From positions 295,626-359,625 of the forward strand of contig JASCOE010000005.1 of assembly GCA_029959285.1 (NCBI GenBank): DNA of 64,000 nt, read 5' to 3'. Positions 7,353-17,275 of this stretch are shown in pieces (the first letter of the stretch is position 1; the number at the start of each line of letters is the position of its first letter). The notes beneath the pieces were generated by a model. It was not told the DNA's origin, did no database searches, and worked only from the letters and a program-made list of their open reading frames with translations. The position numbers and the translations under genes were made by a program. This stretch comes from Flavobacteriaceae bacterium PS02337 (GTDB lineage: Bacteria; Bacteroidota; Bacteroidia; Flavobacteriales; Flavobacteriaceae).

Positions 7353-7501
7353 CGCAAAGCACGCCAAGTTTTTTCGCAAAGTTCGCTAAGTATTGTGTTG
7401 TTGTTTTTAATTGTAAAGAACGCAAAGCTTTGAGCTCTTATTTGTAAAACAAAGTCCGATAAGCTTTGTGAACTTTGCGAAAAAACTTGGCGTGCTTTGC
7501 G
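7353..7501. repeat. 32-bp perfect inverted repeat between thiG and thiH
   Basis: Positions 7353-7384 and 7470-7501 are exact reverse complements over 32 bp, with ends CGCAAAGCACGCC / GGCGTGCTTTGCG. The 85-nt centre contains further AAAGCTTTG-type repeats. It fills most of the 187-bp gap inside the thi operon, so it could form a stable hairpin in the operon mRNA. No gene is present here. Confidence 0.85.
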
Positions 7502-7524
7502 TTAAAAAAATCTTTCAGTTAAAA

Positions 7525-8301
7525 TTATTCATAAAGAAATGAAGTCAAAGGACTAGAAGCCGAAGCATAACTTTGCTGATTGGCAATTTTTGCTTCAAAA
7601 GCTTTTCTTCCTGCAACAACAGCTTCTTTAAAAGCCTCAGCCATTAATTTAGCATTTCCAGCCACAGCAATTGCGGTATTGACCAAAACAGCATCGGCGC
7701 CAATTTCCATTGCTTTTGCAGCGTCAGAAGGAGATCCGATTCCTGCGTCTACAATAACAGGCACAGTACTTTGTTCAATTATAATTTCAAGAAAATCAAT
7801 TGTTTTTAAACCTTTATTGCTTCCAATTGGCGATCCTAAAGGCATAACGGCAGCAGTTCCGGCGCTTTCTAAATGTTTGCACAAAACAGGATCGGCATGA
7901 ATGTAGGGAAGAACAACAAAACCGAGTTTAGCCAATTCTTCTGTCGCTTTTAAAGTTTCGATTGGATCAGGCATTAAATATTTCGGATCTGGGTGAATTT
8001 CCAGTTTTACCCAGTTTGTTTCTAAAGCTTCACGAGCCAATTGCGCCGCAAAAATGGCTTCTTTAGCATTTCTTGCTCCAGATGTATTGGGCAATAAATT
8101 GATTTTTGGATGTTGTAAATGAGATAAAATTGCATCTGTATCGGTTTCTAAATCAATGCGTTTTAATGCAACTGTAACCAATTCGCTTTCAGAAGCTAAA
8201 ATCGCTTGTTCCATTTCTTCATTCGAACCAAACTTTCCTGTTCCTAAAAACAAGCGAGATGTAAAGGTTTTATTTCCTATGTTAAGCAATGATGTTTGCA
8301 T
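7525..8301 (-). CDS. thiG: Thiazole synthase ThiG
   Basis: ThiG builds the thiazole phosphate ring from deoxyxylulose 5-phosphate, 2-iminoacetate and ThiS thiocarboxylate. The 258-residue TIM barrel contains [10 protein letters not shown] at the N-terminus, [11 protein letters not shown], and WVKLEIHPD with K99 as the expected Schiff-base lysine. [32 protein letters not shown] forms the phosphate-binding end. Its start overlaps the thiE stop by 20 bp, indicating translational coupling. A 32-bp inverted repeat separates it from thiH downstream. Confidence 0.96.
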   Translation of the reverse strand: MQTSLLNIGNKTFTSRLFLGTGKFGSNEEMEQAILASESELVTVALKRIDLETDTDAILSHLQHPKINLLPNTSGARNAKEAIFAAQLAREALETNWVKLEIHPDPKYLMPDPIETLKATEELAKLGFVVLPYIHADPVLCKHLESAGTAAVMPLGSPIGSNKGLKTIDFLEIIIEQSTVPVIVDAGIGSPSDAAKAMEIGADAVLVNTAIAVAGNAKLMAEAFKEAVVAGRKAFEAKIANQQSYASASSPLTSFLYE

Positions 8302-8920
8302 ATAATTTTTCGTTTAATTGTTGAATCAATTTCTCTTTTTCTTCACTCTCTGTGATGATTCCAGAAACGGCAATTCCGTAAATTCCAGTTTCCATTAACG
8401 GACTTACATCGCGTAATGTGATGCCTCCAATTGCATAAACTGGAATCTCTATTTTGTTTCTCTTTAATTTTTCAAGGATATCAAAATAACCTGCCAAGCC
8501 CAAAAACGGACTTAGTTTTTCCTTTGTGTTCGTAAATCGAAAAGGTCCCAAACCAATATAATCGCAGCCGTTTTTGACATGGTTTTCAATATCTTCAAAA
8601 GTATTTGCCGTTCCTCCAATTATTTTAGTTGAACCTAAAATCGCTCTTGCTTCGTCGATTTTAGTATCGGTTAAACCTAAATGAACACCATCTGCAGCAA
8701 TTTGTTTAGCAAGATTTAAGTCGTCGTTTACAATAAAATTCGCAAGATATTCTTCGCACAAAGATTTTACCGCTTCTGCTAAAGTGAAAGTATCTTTGGA
8801 AGTTTGATTTTTAAATCGCATTTGCACCCAATTGCATCCTGAATCGAGTGCCTGATGAATATTACGCAATTGTTGTTCGATAGTTTCGCCTTGCGAGATG
8901 TATTGCAGTTTGTTATACAT
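8282..8920 (-). CDS. thiE: Thiamin-phosphate synthase ThiE
   Basis: ThiE joins hydroxymethylpyrimidine diphosphate with thiazole phosphate to give thiamin phosphate. The 212-residue TIM barrel shows [31 protein letters not shown], the pyrophosphate-binding [13 protein letters not shown] and [13 protein letters not shown]. The TxTK motif, typical of true synthases, is kept here and absent from the paralogue at 9632-10231. I therefore assign the synthase role to this copy. It overlaps thiD upstream by 8 bp and thiG downstream by 20 bp. Confidence 0.93.
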   Translation of the reverse strand: MYNKLQYISQGETIEQQLRNIHQALDSGCNWVQMRFKNQTSKDTFTLAEAVKSLCEEYLANFIVNDDLNLAKQIAADGVHLGLTDTKIDEARAILGSTKIIGGTANTFEDIENHVKNGCDYIGLGPFRFTNTKEKLSPFLGLAGYFDILEKLKRNKIEIPVYAIGGITLRDVSPLMETGIYGIAVSGIITESEEKEKLIQQLNEKLYANIIA

Positions 8921-9665
8921 AATGATATCCGATTAAGGTTGAGGTTGAACTTAGATAGTTTTCAATGTAATTTTTGCCATTTTTGCAAGCCTCTTCTAAA
9001 CTTTGATTTAAAGCTAAATTTGAAGCGATTGCAGAAGAAAGTACACAGCCAGAACCATGTTTTTCAAAGCATTTTTTATTTGATGGAAGCAATTCTAAAA
9101 TTTCATTTTTTAGAAATAAAAGATCCGTTCCAAGAGCAGTTTCGTTATGCCCGCCTTTTAAAAGAATATTCGTTAAGAGTTGATTTTCTTTCCAATAATT
9201 TTTTGAAATAAAACCAGGAAACAGGATTTCGATTTCATGATAATTCGGTGTTATCAAATCGATTTTTGATATGATTTTATTCAAATCTAAGTAATCTTTT
9301 ATATTCAAAAATTCAAACTTAGTTGTCGATTTTAAAACAGGATCCCAAACAATTTTTGTTGAAGGAGAAAGTAATTTTATTGTTGAAATAATTTTGCTTA
9401 AATCATATAAAGAAGAAAGAATTCCGATTTTTACCACGCTTATTTTATAAGTTAAAAACAATGTTTCGATAGAACGAATGACAAAACTCAAATCTGTCCA
9501 TTGAATTTCATAAAATTGATTTTCGGTTTGAATAGTATTCGCTGTCGAAATAGCAAAACCATTTACTTTATGCTGTTCAACTGTTTTGATATCAGCCAAA
9601 ATTCCAGCGCCTCCCGAAGGATCTAAACCAGCTATTGTAAGTACGAAAGGACGATCTTCTGACAT
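8913..9665 (-). CDS. thiD: Hydroxymethylpyrimidine/phosphomethylpyrimidine kinase ThiD
   Basis: ThiD phosphorylates HMP and HMP-P to HMP-PP. The 250-residue ribokinase-fold protein has TIAGLDPSGGAGILADIKT at the N-terminus, KIGILSS, VWDPVLKSTT, DLITPNYHEIEIL and the anion-hole motif HGSGCVLSSAIASNLA near the C-terminus. Its first 34 bp overlap the end of the TenI-like gene, and it overlaps thiE downstream by 8 bp, so the genes are tightly coupled. The length is slightly below that of E. coli ThiD. Confidence 0.93.
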   Translation of the reverse strand: MSEDRPFVLTIAGLDPSGGAGILADIKTVEQHKVNGFAISTANTIQTENQFYEIQWTDLSFVIRSIETLFLTYKISVVKIGILSSLYDLSKIISTIKLLSPSTKIVWDPVLKSTTKFEFLNIKDYLDLNKIISKIDLITPNYHEIEILFPGFISKNYWKENQLLTNILLKGGHNETALGTDLLFLKNEILELLPSNKKCFEKHGSGCVLSSAIASNLALNQSLEEACKNGKNYIENYLSSTSTLIGYHYV

Positions 9666-10231
9666 AATTTAAATTGTTTTAAAGGATTTTCATTTTTCCA
9701 AATTGTTCCTAAAAGTGCCACATCATCAAAACCATTTTCAAGTGTTTTTTGAATGTTTTCTGAATTAATTCCGCCTAAAGCGACGACTTTTGTTTTATAA
9801 TTTTTTCTTGATTTTAATGCTTCAAAAAGGTCAGTTTTTGGATGATAATCTTCTTTGGAAATACTTTTAAAAACCGGACTTAAAAAAGCGTAATCGAAAT
9901 TTTCAAGAGAATTAAAGTCATCAATTGAATGTGTTGACGTTGATTTATACCTACAAGGTTTTGAAAACCTTGCAGGAAATTCAATAAGATGTTTTCTTTC
10001 TTTTTCTGAAAAATGAATTCTGCTAATTCCAAAATCTTCGCTTAAAAAATGATGACTATGTAAAACAATTCGATCTCTAAATTCTAATTTTATTTGATTA
10101 ATAAATTGCGCCATTTCTAACTCAGAAAAATCAGGTTTCCGAATATGAAGCAAAGACAATCCTTCTTCCAACAAAGAATGAAGAATTTGAATTTCATCTT
10201 CAATAAAAAAAGGATTTGTAATTACTATCAT
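9632..10231 (-). CDS. TenI-like thiamin-phosphate synthase paralogue with a repeat-derived insertion
   Basis: The 199-residue protein is a second ThiE/TenI-family TIM barrel: LLHIRKPDFSE, VLHSHHFL, the STSTHSIDDF block, YAFLSPVFKSISKEDYHP and VVALGGINSENI. The synthase TxTK motif is replaced by KSISKE, which fits TenI, a thiazole tautomerase in Bacillus, better than ThiE. The assignment is tentative. The segment FPARFSKPCRYK before STSTHS is encoded by a near-perfect palindrome (9950-9976) that looks like an inserted dispersed repeat in frame. The gene lies 9 bp after thiC and overlaps thiD. Confidence 0.85.
   Translation of the reverse strand: MIVITNPFFIEDEIQILHSLLEEGLSLLHIRKPDFSELEMAQFINQIKLEFRDRIVLHSHHFLSEDFGISRIHFSEKERKHLIEFPARFSKPCRYKSTSTHSIDDFNSLENFDYAFLSPVFKSISKEDYHPKTDLFEALKSRKNYKTKVVALGGINSENIQKTLENGFDDVALLGTIWKNENPLKQFKLCQKIVLSYLQ
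9950..9976. repeat. Palindromic repeat inserted within the TenI-like coding sequence
   Basis: CCTACAAGGTTTT at 9950-9962 pairs with AAAACCTTGCAGG at 9964-9976, with one mismatch and a single-base centre. It is translated in frame on the minus strand as part of PARFSKPCR. From memory this motif is a frequent intergenic palindrome in Flavobacterium, so it is probably a transposed repeat. Confidence 0.7.
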
Positions 10232-10240
10232 AATTTTTAC

Positions 10241-12082
<1,842 letters not shown>

Positions 12083-12100
12083 TTATGATTTATGAGTTAT

Positions 12101-12128
12101 TGTAGAGGCGCACTGCTGTGCGTCTACA
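12101..12128. repeat. Imperfect palindrome between thiS and thiC (GCGCACTGC/GTGCGTC type)
   Basis: TGTAGAGGCGCAC and GTGCGTCTACA form an imperfect hairpin with a two-base bulge in the gap between thiS and thiC. A related sequence, AAGACGCATCGCAGTGCGTC, occurs at 25664-25687 inside the MITE-like element, so the two belong to one dispersed family. Confidence 0.6.
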
Positions 12129-12160
12129 TCGAGTGTGTAATTGGAATTTAGAATCTATTT

Positions 12161-12367
12161 CTAACCTCCTTGAGTGGCAGAAATAATCAGAATTTCGTCA
12201 GTTTCTTGTACGAAGAATTCGTTCCATTTAGTTTTTGGAACAACGGTATTGTTGATAGCAACAGCGATTCCGTTTTGTTTGTGCGGAATTTCGAGATCGA
12301 GCAATGATTGAACGCTTAGCGATTCAGCATTGAATTTTTTTGTTTGTTGATTGATTTTTAGTTCCAT
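12161..12367 (-). CDS. thiS: Sulfur carrier protein ThiS
   Basis: ThiS is a ubiquitin-like carrier whose C-terminal Gly-Gly is adenylated by ThiF and turned into a thiocarboxylate that supplies sulfur to ThiG. The 68-residue protein has the beta-grasp pattern (MELKINQQTKKF, then GIAVAINNTVVPKTKWNEFFVQETDEILIISATQGG) and ends in GG as required. It is the first gene after the TPP riboswitch. Its start codon lies within an 8-bp inverted repeat (12364-12371 with 12399-12406) that probably forms the switch's expression platform. Confidence 0.95.
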   Translation of the reverse strand: MELKINQQTKKFNAESLSVQSLLDLEIPHKQNGIAVAINNTVVPKTKWNEFFVQETDEILIISATQGG

Positions 12368-12406
12368 TCCTTGTAAGTTTAGTGTATAGTTACACGTTAG
12401 GAATGG
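12364..12406 (-). promoter_or_regulatory. Hairpin covering the thiS start codon, probable expression platform
   Basis: In the minus-strand mRNA, CCATTCCT (12406-12399) can pair with AGGAATGG (12371-12364), which holds the AAGG ribosome-binding stretch and the thiS ATG (12367-12365). An inner GTGTA/TACAC pairing (12395-12391 with 12387-12383) extends the hairpin. The aptamer lies about 40 nt upstream. This fits translational control by TPP. Confidence 0.7.
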
Positions 12407-12444
12407 CTACAATTACGCATAAAAATGCGCGCAGAAGTCATCTT

Positions 12445-12525
12445 ACTTTTCCCTACGCTAGTATGAACTAGATCAGGTTCAGAGGGTAAAATCTCAGCCT
12501 ACAAGTTTGTAGACACCCCTAAAGT
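12445..12525 (-). promoter_or_regulatory. TPP riboswitch (THI element)
   Basis: Read on the minus strand, the element has the conserved THI-box segments in order: GGGGTG, the GCTGAGA pyrimidine-binding loop, ACCC, GAACCTGATCTAGTT and TAGCGTAGGGAA. The variable arm CTACAAACTTGTAG forms a small hairpin. A closing helix ACUUU/AAAGU pairs 12525-12521 with 12449-12445. It precedes thiS and would repress the operon when thiamin pyrophosphate is bound. Confidence 0.95.
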
Positions 12526-12531
12526 GTGAAG

Positions 12532-12539
12532 CAAATGTA
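12532..12539 (-). promoter_or_regulatory. Promoter -7 element of the thi operon
   Basis: On the minus strand TACATTTG (12539-12532) matches TAnnTTTG. Transcription would start near 12526, the first base of the riboswitch closing helix. No TTG lies at the expected -33 distance. Confidence 0.6.
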
Positions 12540-12638
12540 ATGATTTTTTTTAAGTTTTCAGTCTCGGTCTCAGTTTTCAGTCTTTAACTTAAAAATATCG
12601 CGTTCAAAAAATCTGAAAACTGTCACTGAAAACTGCGA

Positions 12639-13202
12639 CTATTTACCTTTTCTAGTAAAGCAATCTTCGATATGATCATTGACCATTCCGGTTGCTTGCA
12701 TGTGTGCGTAAATAACGGTTGAACCTACAAATTTAAATCCGCGTTTCTTTAAATCTTTGCTGATTGCATCAGAAATTGGCGTTGTTGCAGGAACATCTTT
12801 TAAAGTTTTTGGGTTATTGTTAATGGGTTTTCCGTCAACGAATTTCCAGATATATTTAGAGAAAGTTCCGAATTCGTCCTGAATTTTCATAAAAGCCTGA
12901 GCGTTTGAAACAGCAGATTTGACTTTAAGTTTATTGCGGATAATTCCAGTATTTTGAAGTAATTCTTCAATTTTATCTTCAGAATAATTGGCAATCTTTT
13001 TATAATCAAAATTGTCAAAAGCAGTTTTGAAGTTTTCCCGTTTATTCAAAATCGTAATCCAACTTAAACCAGCTTGAAAAGTTTCTAAAATTAAAAATTC
13101 AAAAATAGTTGGATCGTCATAAACAGGAACGCCCCATTCTTCATCGTGGTATTTTTTATATAAATCACTTGCTGAACACCAACCACATCTTATTTGTTCC
13201 AT
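12639..13202 (-). CDS. tag: DNA-3-methyladenine glycosylase I
   Basis: Tag removes 3-methyladenine from alkylated DNA as the first step of base excision repair. The 187-residue protein matches E. coli Tag in length and signature: RCGWCSASDLYKKYHDEEWGVPV at the N-terminus with the zinc-binding Cys and His, then FEFLILETFQAGLSWITILNKRENF for the helix-hairpin-helix glycosylase core, IRNKLKVKSAVSNA, and FVGSTVIYAHMQATGMVNDH with the C-terminal zinc ligands. The transporter gene upstream ends 16 bp before it, so both probably share a transcript. Confidence 0.95.
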   Translation of the reverse strand: MEQIRCGWCSASDLYKKYHDEEWGVPVYDDPTIFEFLILETFQAGLSWITILNKRENFKTAFDNFDYKKIANYSEDKIEELLQNTGIIRNKLKVKSAVSNAQAFMKIQDEFGTFSKYIWKFVDGKPINNNPKTLKDVPATTPISDAISKDLKKRGFKFVGSTVIYAHMQATGMVNDHIEDCFTRKGK

Positions 13203-13218
13203 TTCTGTAAAAATTAAA

Positions 13219-13884
13219 TTAAGAAGTTTTATTTGAAGGATCGTTATCTAAATACTTTTTAATTAAATGATGCCCTAAGTAAATCGCTGGAGTTAAAACA
13301 ATAGCTATAGCTAATTTAAAAGTATATCCAACTAATCCTGAAGATATAAAAGTATCAAAATCAATTTTTCCTGGAAGCCAAAAAGCAATTCCTAATACAA
13401 TAAACGAATCAAAAAGTTGTGATATTACAGTTGATCCTGTAGTTCTAAGCCATATTTTTTTATGTCCTGTTCGGTTTCTAAAGAACCAAAAAACGCTCAC
13501 ATCTATTAATTGTGAAACCATAAAAGCAATTATACTTCCCACGATAATCCACATACTTTGTCCGAAAACAGCTTGAAATTGCTCGTCATTTACTGGACTG
13601 ATTCCTTTTGCGGCGGGAATTACAATTGCCATAAATAAAATCAGAAAAGCGTAAGCGATTAGACAGGCAGTTATGAAAGAAAGTTTTTTTACACCTTTTT
13701 CTCCAAAATACTCATTAATTAAATCAGTTGTTAAAAATACAATTGGCCAAGGTAAAATTCCGATACTCATTACAAATGGACCAATCTGAATTAATTTTCC
13801 TCCAATAAGTTCAGCAACAACGGCGTTGGTTATAAATATTCCTGCAAGAATTACAAAAACAATTTCTTTTCTGGTTTTAAACAT
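13219..13884 (-). CDS. Queuosine precursor transporter, YhhQ family
   Basis: The 221-residue integral membrane protein belongs to the COG1738/YhhQ vitamin-uptake-like family, which imports preQ0 or preQ1 in E. coli. It shows about six hydrophobic segments and the family features IGPFVMSIGILPWPIVFLTTDLINEYFG and SQLIDVSVFWFFRNRTGHKKIWLRTTGSTVISQLFDS. Import of the precursor would feed queuosine formation in tRNA, for which queG lies at 58.3 kb. A TATTTTTG box (13914-13907) lies 23 bp upstream of its start. tag follows it in the same direction. Confidence 0.9.
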   Translation of the reverse strand: MFKTRKEIVFVILAGIFITNAVVAELIGGKLIQIGPFVMSIGILPWPIVFLTTDLINEYFGEKGVKKLSFITACLIAYAFLILFMAIVIPAAKGISPVNDEQFQAVFGQSMWIIVGSIIAFMVSQLIDVSVFWFFRNRTGHKKIWLRTTGSTVISQLFDSFIVLGIAFWLPGKIDFDTFISSGLVGYTFKLAIAIVLTPAIYLGHHLIKKYLDNDPSNKTS

Positions 13885-13906
13885 AATATTTTGGATATTG
13901 ATCTTT

Positions 13907-13914
13907 CAAAAATA
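13907..13914 (-). promoter_or_regulatory. Promoter -7 element of the YhhQ-family gene
   Basis: On the minus strand TATTTTTG (13914-13907) matches TAnnTTTG and would start transcription about 15-20 nt before the ATG at 13884. No well-spaced TTG was found. Confidence 0.5.
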
Positions 13915-14037
13915 AACTATTTATTCAAATCTTAGAAATGATTGATTTTATAATCCTGCCGAATTTGAAGTTTGCCTTTGATTGGTTAATTTTGGAATTC
14001 TGCCATTATTTTGAAAAATGACAGAACAATTCAATTA

Positions 14038-16113
14038 ATGTCTTTAATTATGAAAACACCGATAAATTTAAATAATCCATTATTAAGAGATTGGACTGGC
14101 CCATATGGAGGAGTTCCGGATTTCTCAACTTATACCATTTCAGATTTTAAACCAGCGATAGAATTTGCGATTCAGGAAAAATTAGAAGAAATAGATAAAA
14201 TCGCCAATAATCCTGAAAGACCTTCATTCGATAATACAATCAAAGCTTTAGAGATTTCTGGCGAAAAATTAGACAGAATTCATTCGGTTTATGGAATTTA
14301 TCGTTCTAATTTAAGTAGTCCAGAATTTAATATTGTTGATACCGAAATGTCTCCAAAACTGGCTGAAATAAGCGATAAATTGTATCAAAATGAAAAACTT
14401 TTTTCAAGAATTGAATCTTTATACAAATCAGAAAACAAGGAAAATTTAAGCAACGAACAAAAACGTCTACTTTGGGTTTATTACTCTGATTTTGTGAGAG
14501 AAGGTGCGGAGTTGAATAAAAACGAAAAGGAAAAAGTCGCCAAAATAAATCAAGAGCTTGCGGGACTTTTTACATTATTCAGTCAGAAGTTATTAGCAGA
14601 AGAAAACGATCAATATTTGGAGTTAAAAACAGAAGCCGATTTTAATGGACTTCCTGAGGAATTTAAAAATGCTGCGATTGCTGAGGCCAAAGAGAGAAAT
14701 TTAAATGTTTTAGGCTGTATCGGAAATACAAGATCTTCTATAGAACCCTTTTTGACTTTTTCAAATCAGAGAAATTTAAGAGAAAAAGCGTTCGATATTT
14801 TTGTAAAACGAGGAGATAACGGAAATGAAAATGATACAAATGAAACATTAATTTCTATTTTACGTTTAAGATCTGAAAAAGCTAAAATTCTTGGATTTAA
14901 TAATTTTGCAGAATGGAGTTTGTCTAATAAAATGGCAAAAGACCCACAGAAAACGCTCGATTTGATGCATTCTGTTTGGAAACCTGCTGTTGAAAAAGTG
15001 AAAAACGATGTTGCATCTATGCAAGGAATGGTTGATGGAGAAAATGAAAATTTTAAAATTCAGCCTTGGGATTATCGTTTTTACGCAGAGAAAGTTCGAA
15101 AAGCAAAATACGATTTAGATCAAAATGAGATTAAGCAATATCTACAATTAGAAAATTTGCGTGAAGGAATGTTTTGGACAGCAGGCGAATTGTTCGATTT
15201 GGGTTTTAAACAATTATTTGATGTTCCAGTTTATCATTCAGATGTTCGTGTTTGGGAAGTGAATAATAAAAATACAGGAGAACCAATCGGATTATGGTAT
15301 TTTGATCCTTACGCACGTCTAGGAAAACGTTCAGGCGCTTGGATGAATTCTCATCGAGATCAGCAGAAAATAAACGTAAATGTGCTTCCAATTGTATCCA
15401 ATAATTGCAATTTTATAAAAGGAAATAGCGACGAACCAGTTCTGATTTCTTGGGATGATGCGACAACTTTATTTCACGAATTTGGGCATGCACTTCACGG
15501 ATTATGCTCGAATGTGACTTATCCAAGTCTTTCGGGAACTTCTGTTGCGAGAGATTATGTTGAGTTTCCTTCGCAGTTATTAGAACATTGGTTAGCAACT
15601 CCAGAAGTATTAAACAAATTTGCACTTCATTATAAAACAAATGAACCGTTATCTGGATCTTTAGTAGAAAGAATAGGGCAGGCAGCTAATTTTAATGAAG
15701 GTTTTGCAACTGTAGAAACCATTTCGAGTTCATTTGTTGATATGAAATTGCATTTAAGAACAGAAACGATAAATCCACATGATTTTGAAAAAGAGGTTTT
15801 AAAAGAAATTAATATGCCTTCTGAGATTGTAATGCGACATAGAATTCCACAATTTGCACACATTTTCTCCAGTGATGGGTATGCCGCTGGATATTACAGT
15901 TATTTATGGGCAGATGTAATTAATGCAGATGCTTACGAGGCCTTTTTAGAAGGAAACGGACCTTTTGATAAAGTTATTTCAAAACGCCTTTATGATACTG
16001 TTTTAAGCGTTGGAAATACGATTGATAACGAAGAGATGTATGAAAATTTTAGAGGACATGCTCCGCAATCTGATGCTTTGATGCGCGCAAGGAATTTTCC
16101 TGTTGAAAGTTAA
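14038..16113 (+). CDS. M3 family metallopeptidase (peptidyl-dipeptidase Dcp/oligopeptidase A-like)
   Basis: M3 peptidases cleave short peptides with a zinc ion held by HExxH and a downstream Glu. The protein has 691 residues counted from the ATG at 14038. The zinc site is FHEFGHALHGL (H480, E481, H484), preceded by the large helical N-terminal part. VEFPSQLLEHWL, the tyrosine-rich GYAAGYYSYLWADVINADAYEAF block and the C-terminal FRGHAPQSDALMRAR are typical of the Dcp/OpdA branch. It is probably cytoplasmic because no signal peptide is seen. An ATG at 14050 is an equally possible start. A strong terminator follows. Confidence 0.93.
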   Translation: MSLIMKTPINLNNPLLRDWTGPYGGVPDFSTYTISDFKPAIEFAIQEKLEEIDKIANNPERPSFDNTIKALEISGEKLDRIHSVYGIYRSNLSSPEFNIVDTEMSPKLAEISDKLYQNEKLFSRIESLYKSENKENLSNEQKRLLWVYYSDFVREGAELNKNEKEKVAKINQELAGLFTLFSQKLLAEENDQYLELKTEADFNGLPEEFKNAAIAEAKERNLNVLGCIGNTRSSIEPFLTFSNQRNLREKAFDIFVKRGDNGNENDTNETLISILRLRSEKAKILGFNNFAEWSLSNKMAKDPQKTLDLMHSVWKPAVEKVKNDVASMQGMVDGENENFKIQPWDYRFYAEKVRKAKYDLDQNEIKQYLQLENLREGMFWTAGELFDLGFKQLFDVPVYHSDVRVWEVNNKNTGEPIGLWYFDPYARLGKRSGAWMNSHRDQQKINVNVLPIVSNNCNFIKGNSDEPVLISWDDATTLFHEFGHALHGLCSNVTYPSLSGTSVARDYVEFPSQLLEHWLATPEVLNKFALHYKTNEPLSGSLVERIGQAANFNEGFATVETISSSFVDMKLHLRTETINPHDFEKEVLKEINMPSEIVMRHRIPQFAHIFSSDGYAAGYYSYLWADVINADAYEAFLEGNGPFDKVISKRLYDTVLSVGNTIDNEEMYENFRGHAPQSDALMRARNFPVES

Positions 16114-16120
16114 CAAAATA

Positions 16121-16155
16121 AAAAAGCCCGAATAAATAAATATTCGGGCTTTTTA
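16121..16155. terminator. Bidirectional terminator between the M3 peptidase and tsf
   Basis: AAAAAGCCCGAATA and TATTCGGGCTTTTT form a long perfect stem with a 6-nt loop and U-runs in both directions. It closes the rightward peptidase gene and the leftward ribosomal operon. Confidence 0.95.
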
Positions 16156-16172
16156 AATATTGAAATAATATA

Positions 16173-17135
16173 TTAACCTAAAGTAACTCTTTTGAAACCA
16201 GTGATTTCAACATTGTATCCTTTAACATAGTCACCAACTTTTTTACTGTCATCTTTGATGAAGTTTTGATCAAGTAAAGCTTTTTCTTGATCTAAAGTAG
16301 TATTGTCAGAAATGAAACGTTGAACTTTTCCAGGAATAATTTTATCCCAAATTTGCTCTGGTTTACCTTCAGCTTTTAATTCAGCTTTAGCATCTTCTTC
16401 AGCTTGTTTTAAAACTTCTTCAGTTAATTGAGAGAAAGAAATATATTTAGGAACATTTTTTAAAGTTTTTCCTAAACGTTTTGCTTCTTCATTATCTTTT
16501 TCGATAACAGCAATACGAGCAGCAAGTTCTGATTCAACGAAAGCTGGATCAAAATCTTTGTAAGATAATGTATCAGCTCCCATAGAAGCTACTTGCATAG
16601 AAACATCTTTAGTTAAAACGTCAGCGTTAGGAATTGCAGTAGAAATTGCAGTTAATGCAGCAATTTTGTTAACGTGAACATAAGATCCAACGAAAGCACC
16701 TTCTAAAATTTCAAAACCACCGATTTCGATTTTTTCACCGATAACACCTGTTTGCTCGATTAATTTTTCAGCAACAGTAATTCCGTTGAAATCTGAAGCT
16801 AAAAATTCTTCTTTAGAAGAGAAGTTAATAGCTTTTTCAACTAAATCTTTAGCTAAAGTAACGAAAGCTTCATTTTTACCTACGAAGTCAGTTTCACAGT
16901 TTAAAGTGATAATAGCTCCTTTAGTGTTATCTGCATTGATAAAAGAAACAGCAGCACCTTCAGAAGACTCACGGTCAGAACGGTTAGCAGCAACTTTTTG
17001 TCCTTTTTCTCTAAGGACTTGTATAGCTTTATCGAAATCTCCATCAGCTTCAACTAAAGCTTTTTTACAGTCCATCATTCCGGCACCTGTAGATTGTCTT
17101 AATTTATTTACGTCTGCAGCAGTAATTGTTGCCAT
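16173..17135 (-). CDS. tsf: Elongation factor Ts
   Basis: EF-Ts recycles EF-Tu by exchanging GDP for GTP. The 320-residue protein begins with the UBA-like domain (TAADVNKLRQSTGAGMMDCKKALVEADGDFDKAIQVLREKG), followed by the TDFVGKNEAF motif that contacts EF-Tu. The coiled-coil/core region continues to the C-terminal PGKVQRFISDNTTLDQ. It is longer than the E. coli factor because of extra sequence in the C-terminal half, which I believe is usual for Bacteroidota. It is the last gene of the rplM-rpsI-rpsB-tsf series, 140 bp after rpsB. Confidence 0.96.
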   Translation of the reverse strand: MATITAADVNKLRQSTGAGMMDCKKALVEADGDFDKAIQVLREKGQKVAANRSDRESSEGAAVSFINADNTKGAIITLNCETDFVGKNEAFVTLAKDLVEKAINFSSKEEFLASDFNGITVAEKLIEQTGVIGEKIEIGGFEILEGAFVGSYVHVNKIAALTAISTAIPNADVLTKDVSMQVASMGADTLSYKDFDPAFVESELAARIAVIEKDNEEAKRLGKTLKNVPKYISFSQLTEEVLKQAEEDAKAELKAEGKPEQIWDKIIPGKVQRFISDNTTLDQEKALLDQNFIKDDSKKVGDYVKGYNVEITGFKRVTLG

Positions 17136-17275
17136 AATATTTTAAGTTTTAATTTGTTTAAAAGTAAAAAATTCCAGCTTTTAAATCCCAAACTCCAATT
17201 TTAATAAATTATCAACATAACGTTTTTAATTCTAGTTGGACTTTGGAATTTAAAATTTGGAATTTAAATTTTGAT

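Noticed and set aside
7338-7379. A longer ThiH starting at 7379
   Set aside because: It begins inside the left arm of the 32-bp inverted repeat and adds residues not seen in ThiH.
14011-14037. TTG start for the M3 peptidase
   Set aside because: It lies in the putative promoter region, and two ATG codons follow at 14038 and 14050.
17155-17270. A terminator or attenuator between rpsB and tsf from the AAATTCCA/TGGAATTT repeats
   Set aside because: The pairing is AT-rich and several alternative pairings exist. I could not settle on one convincing stem.
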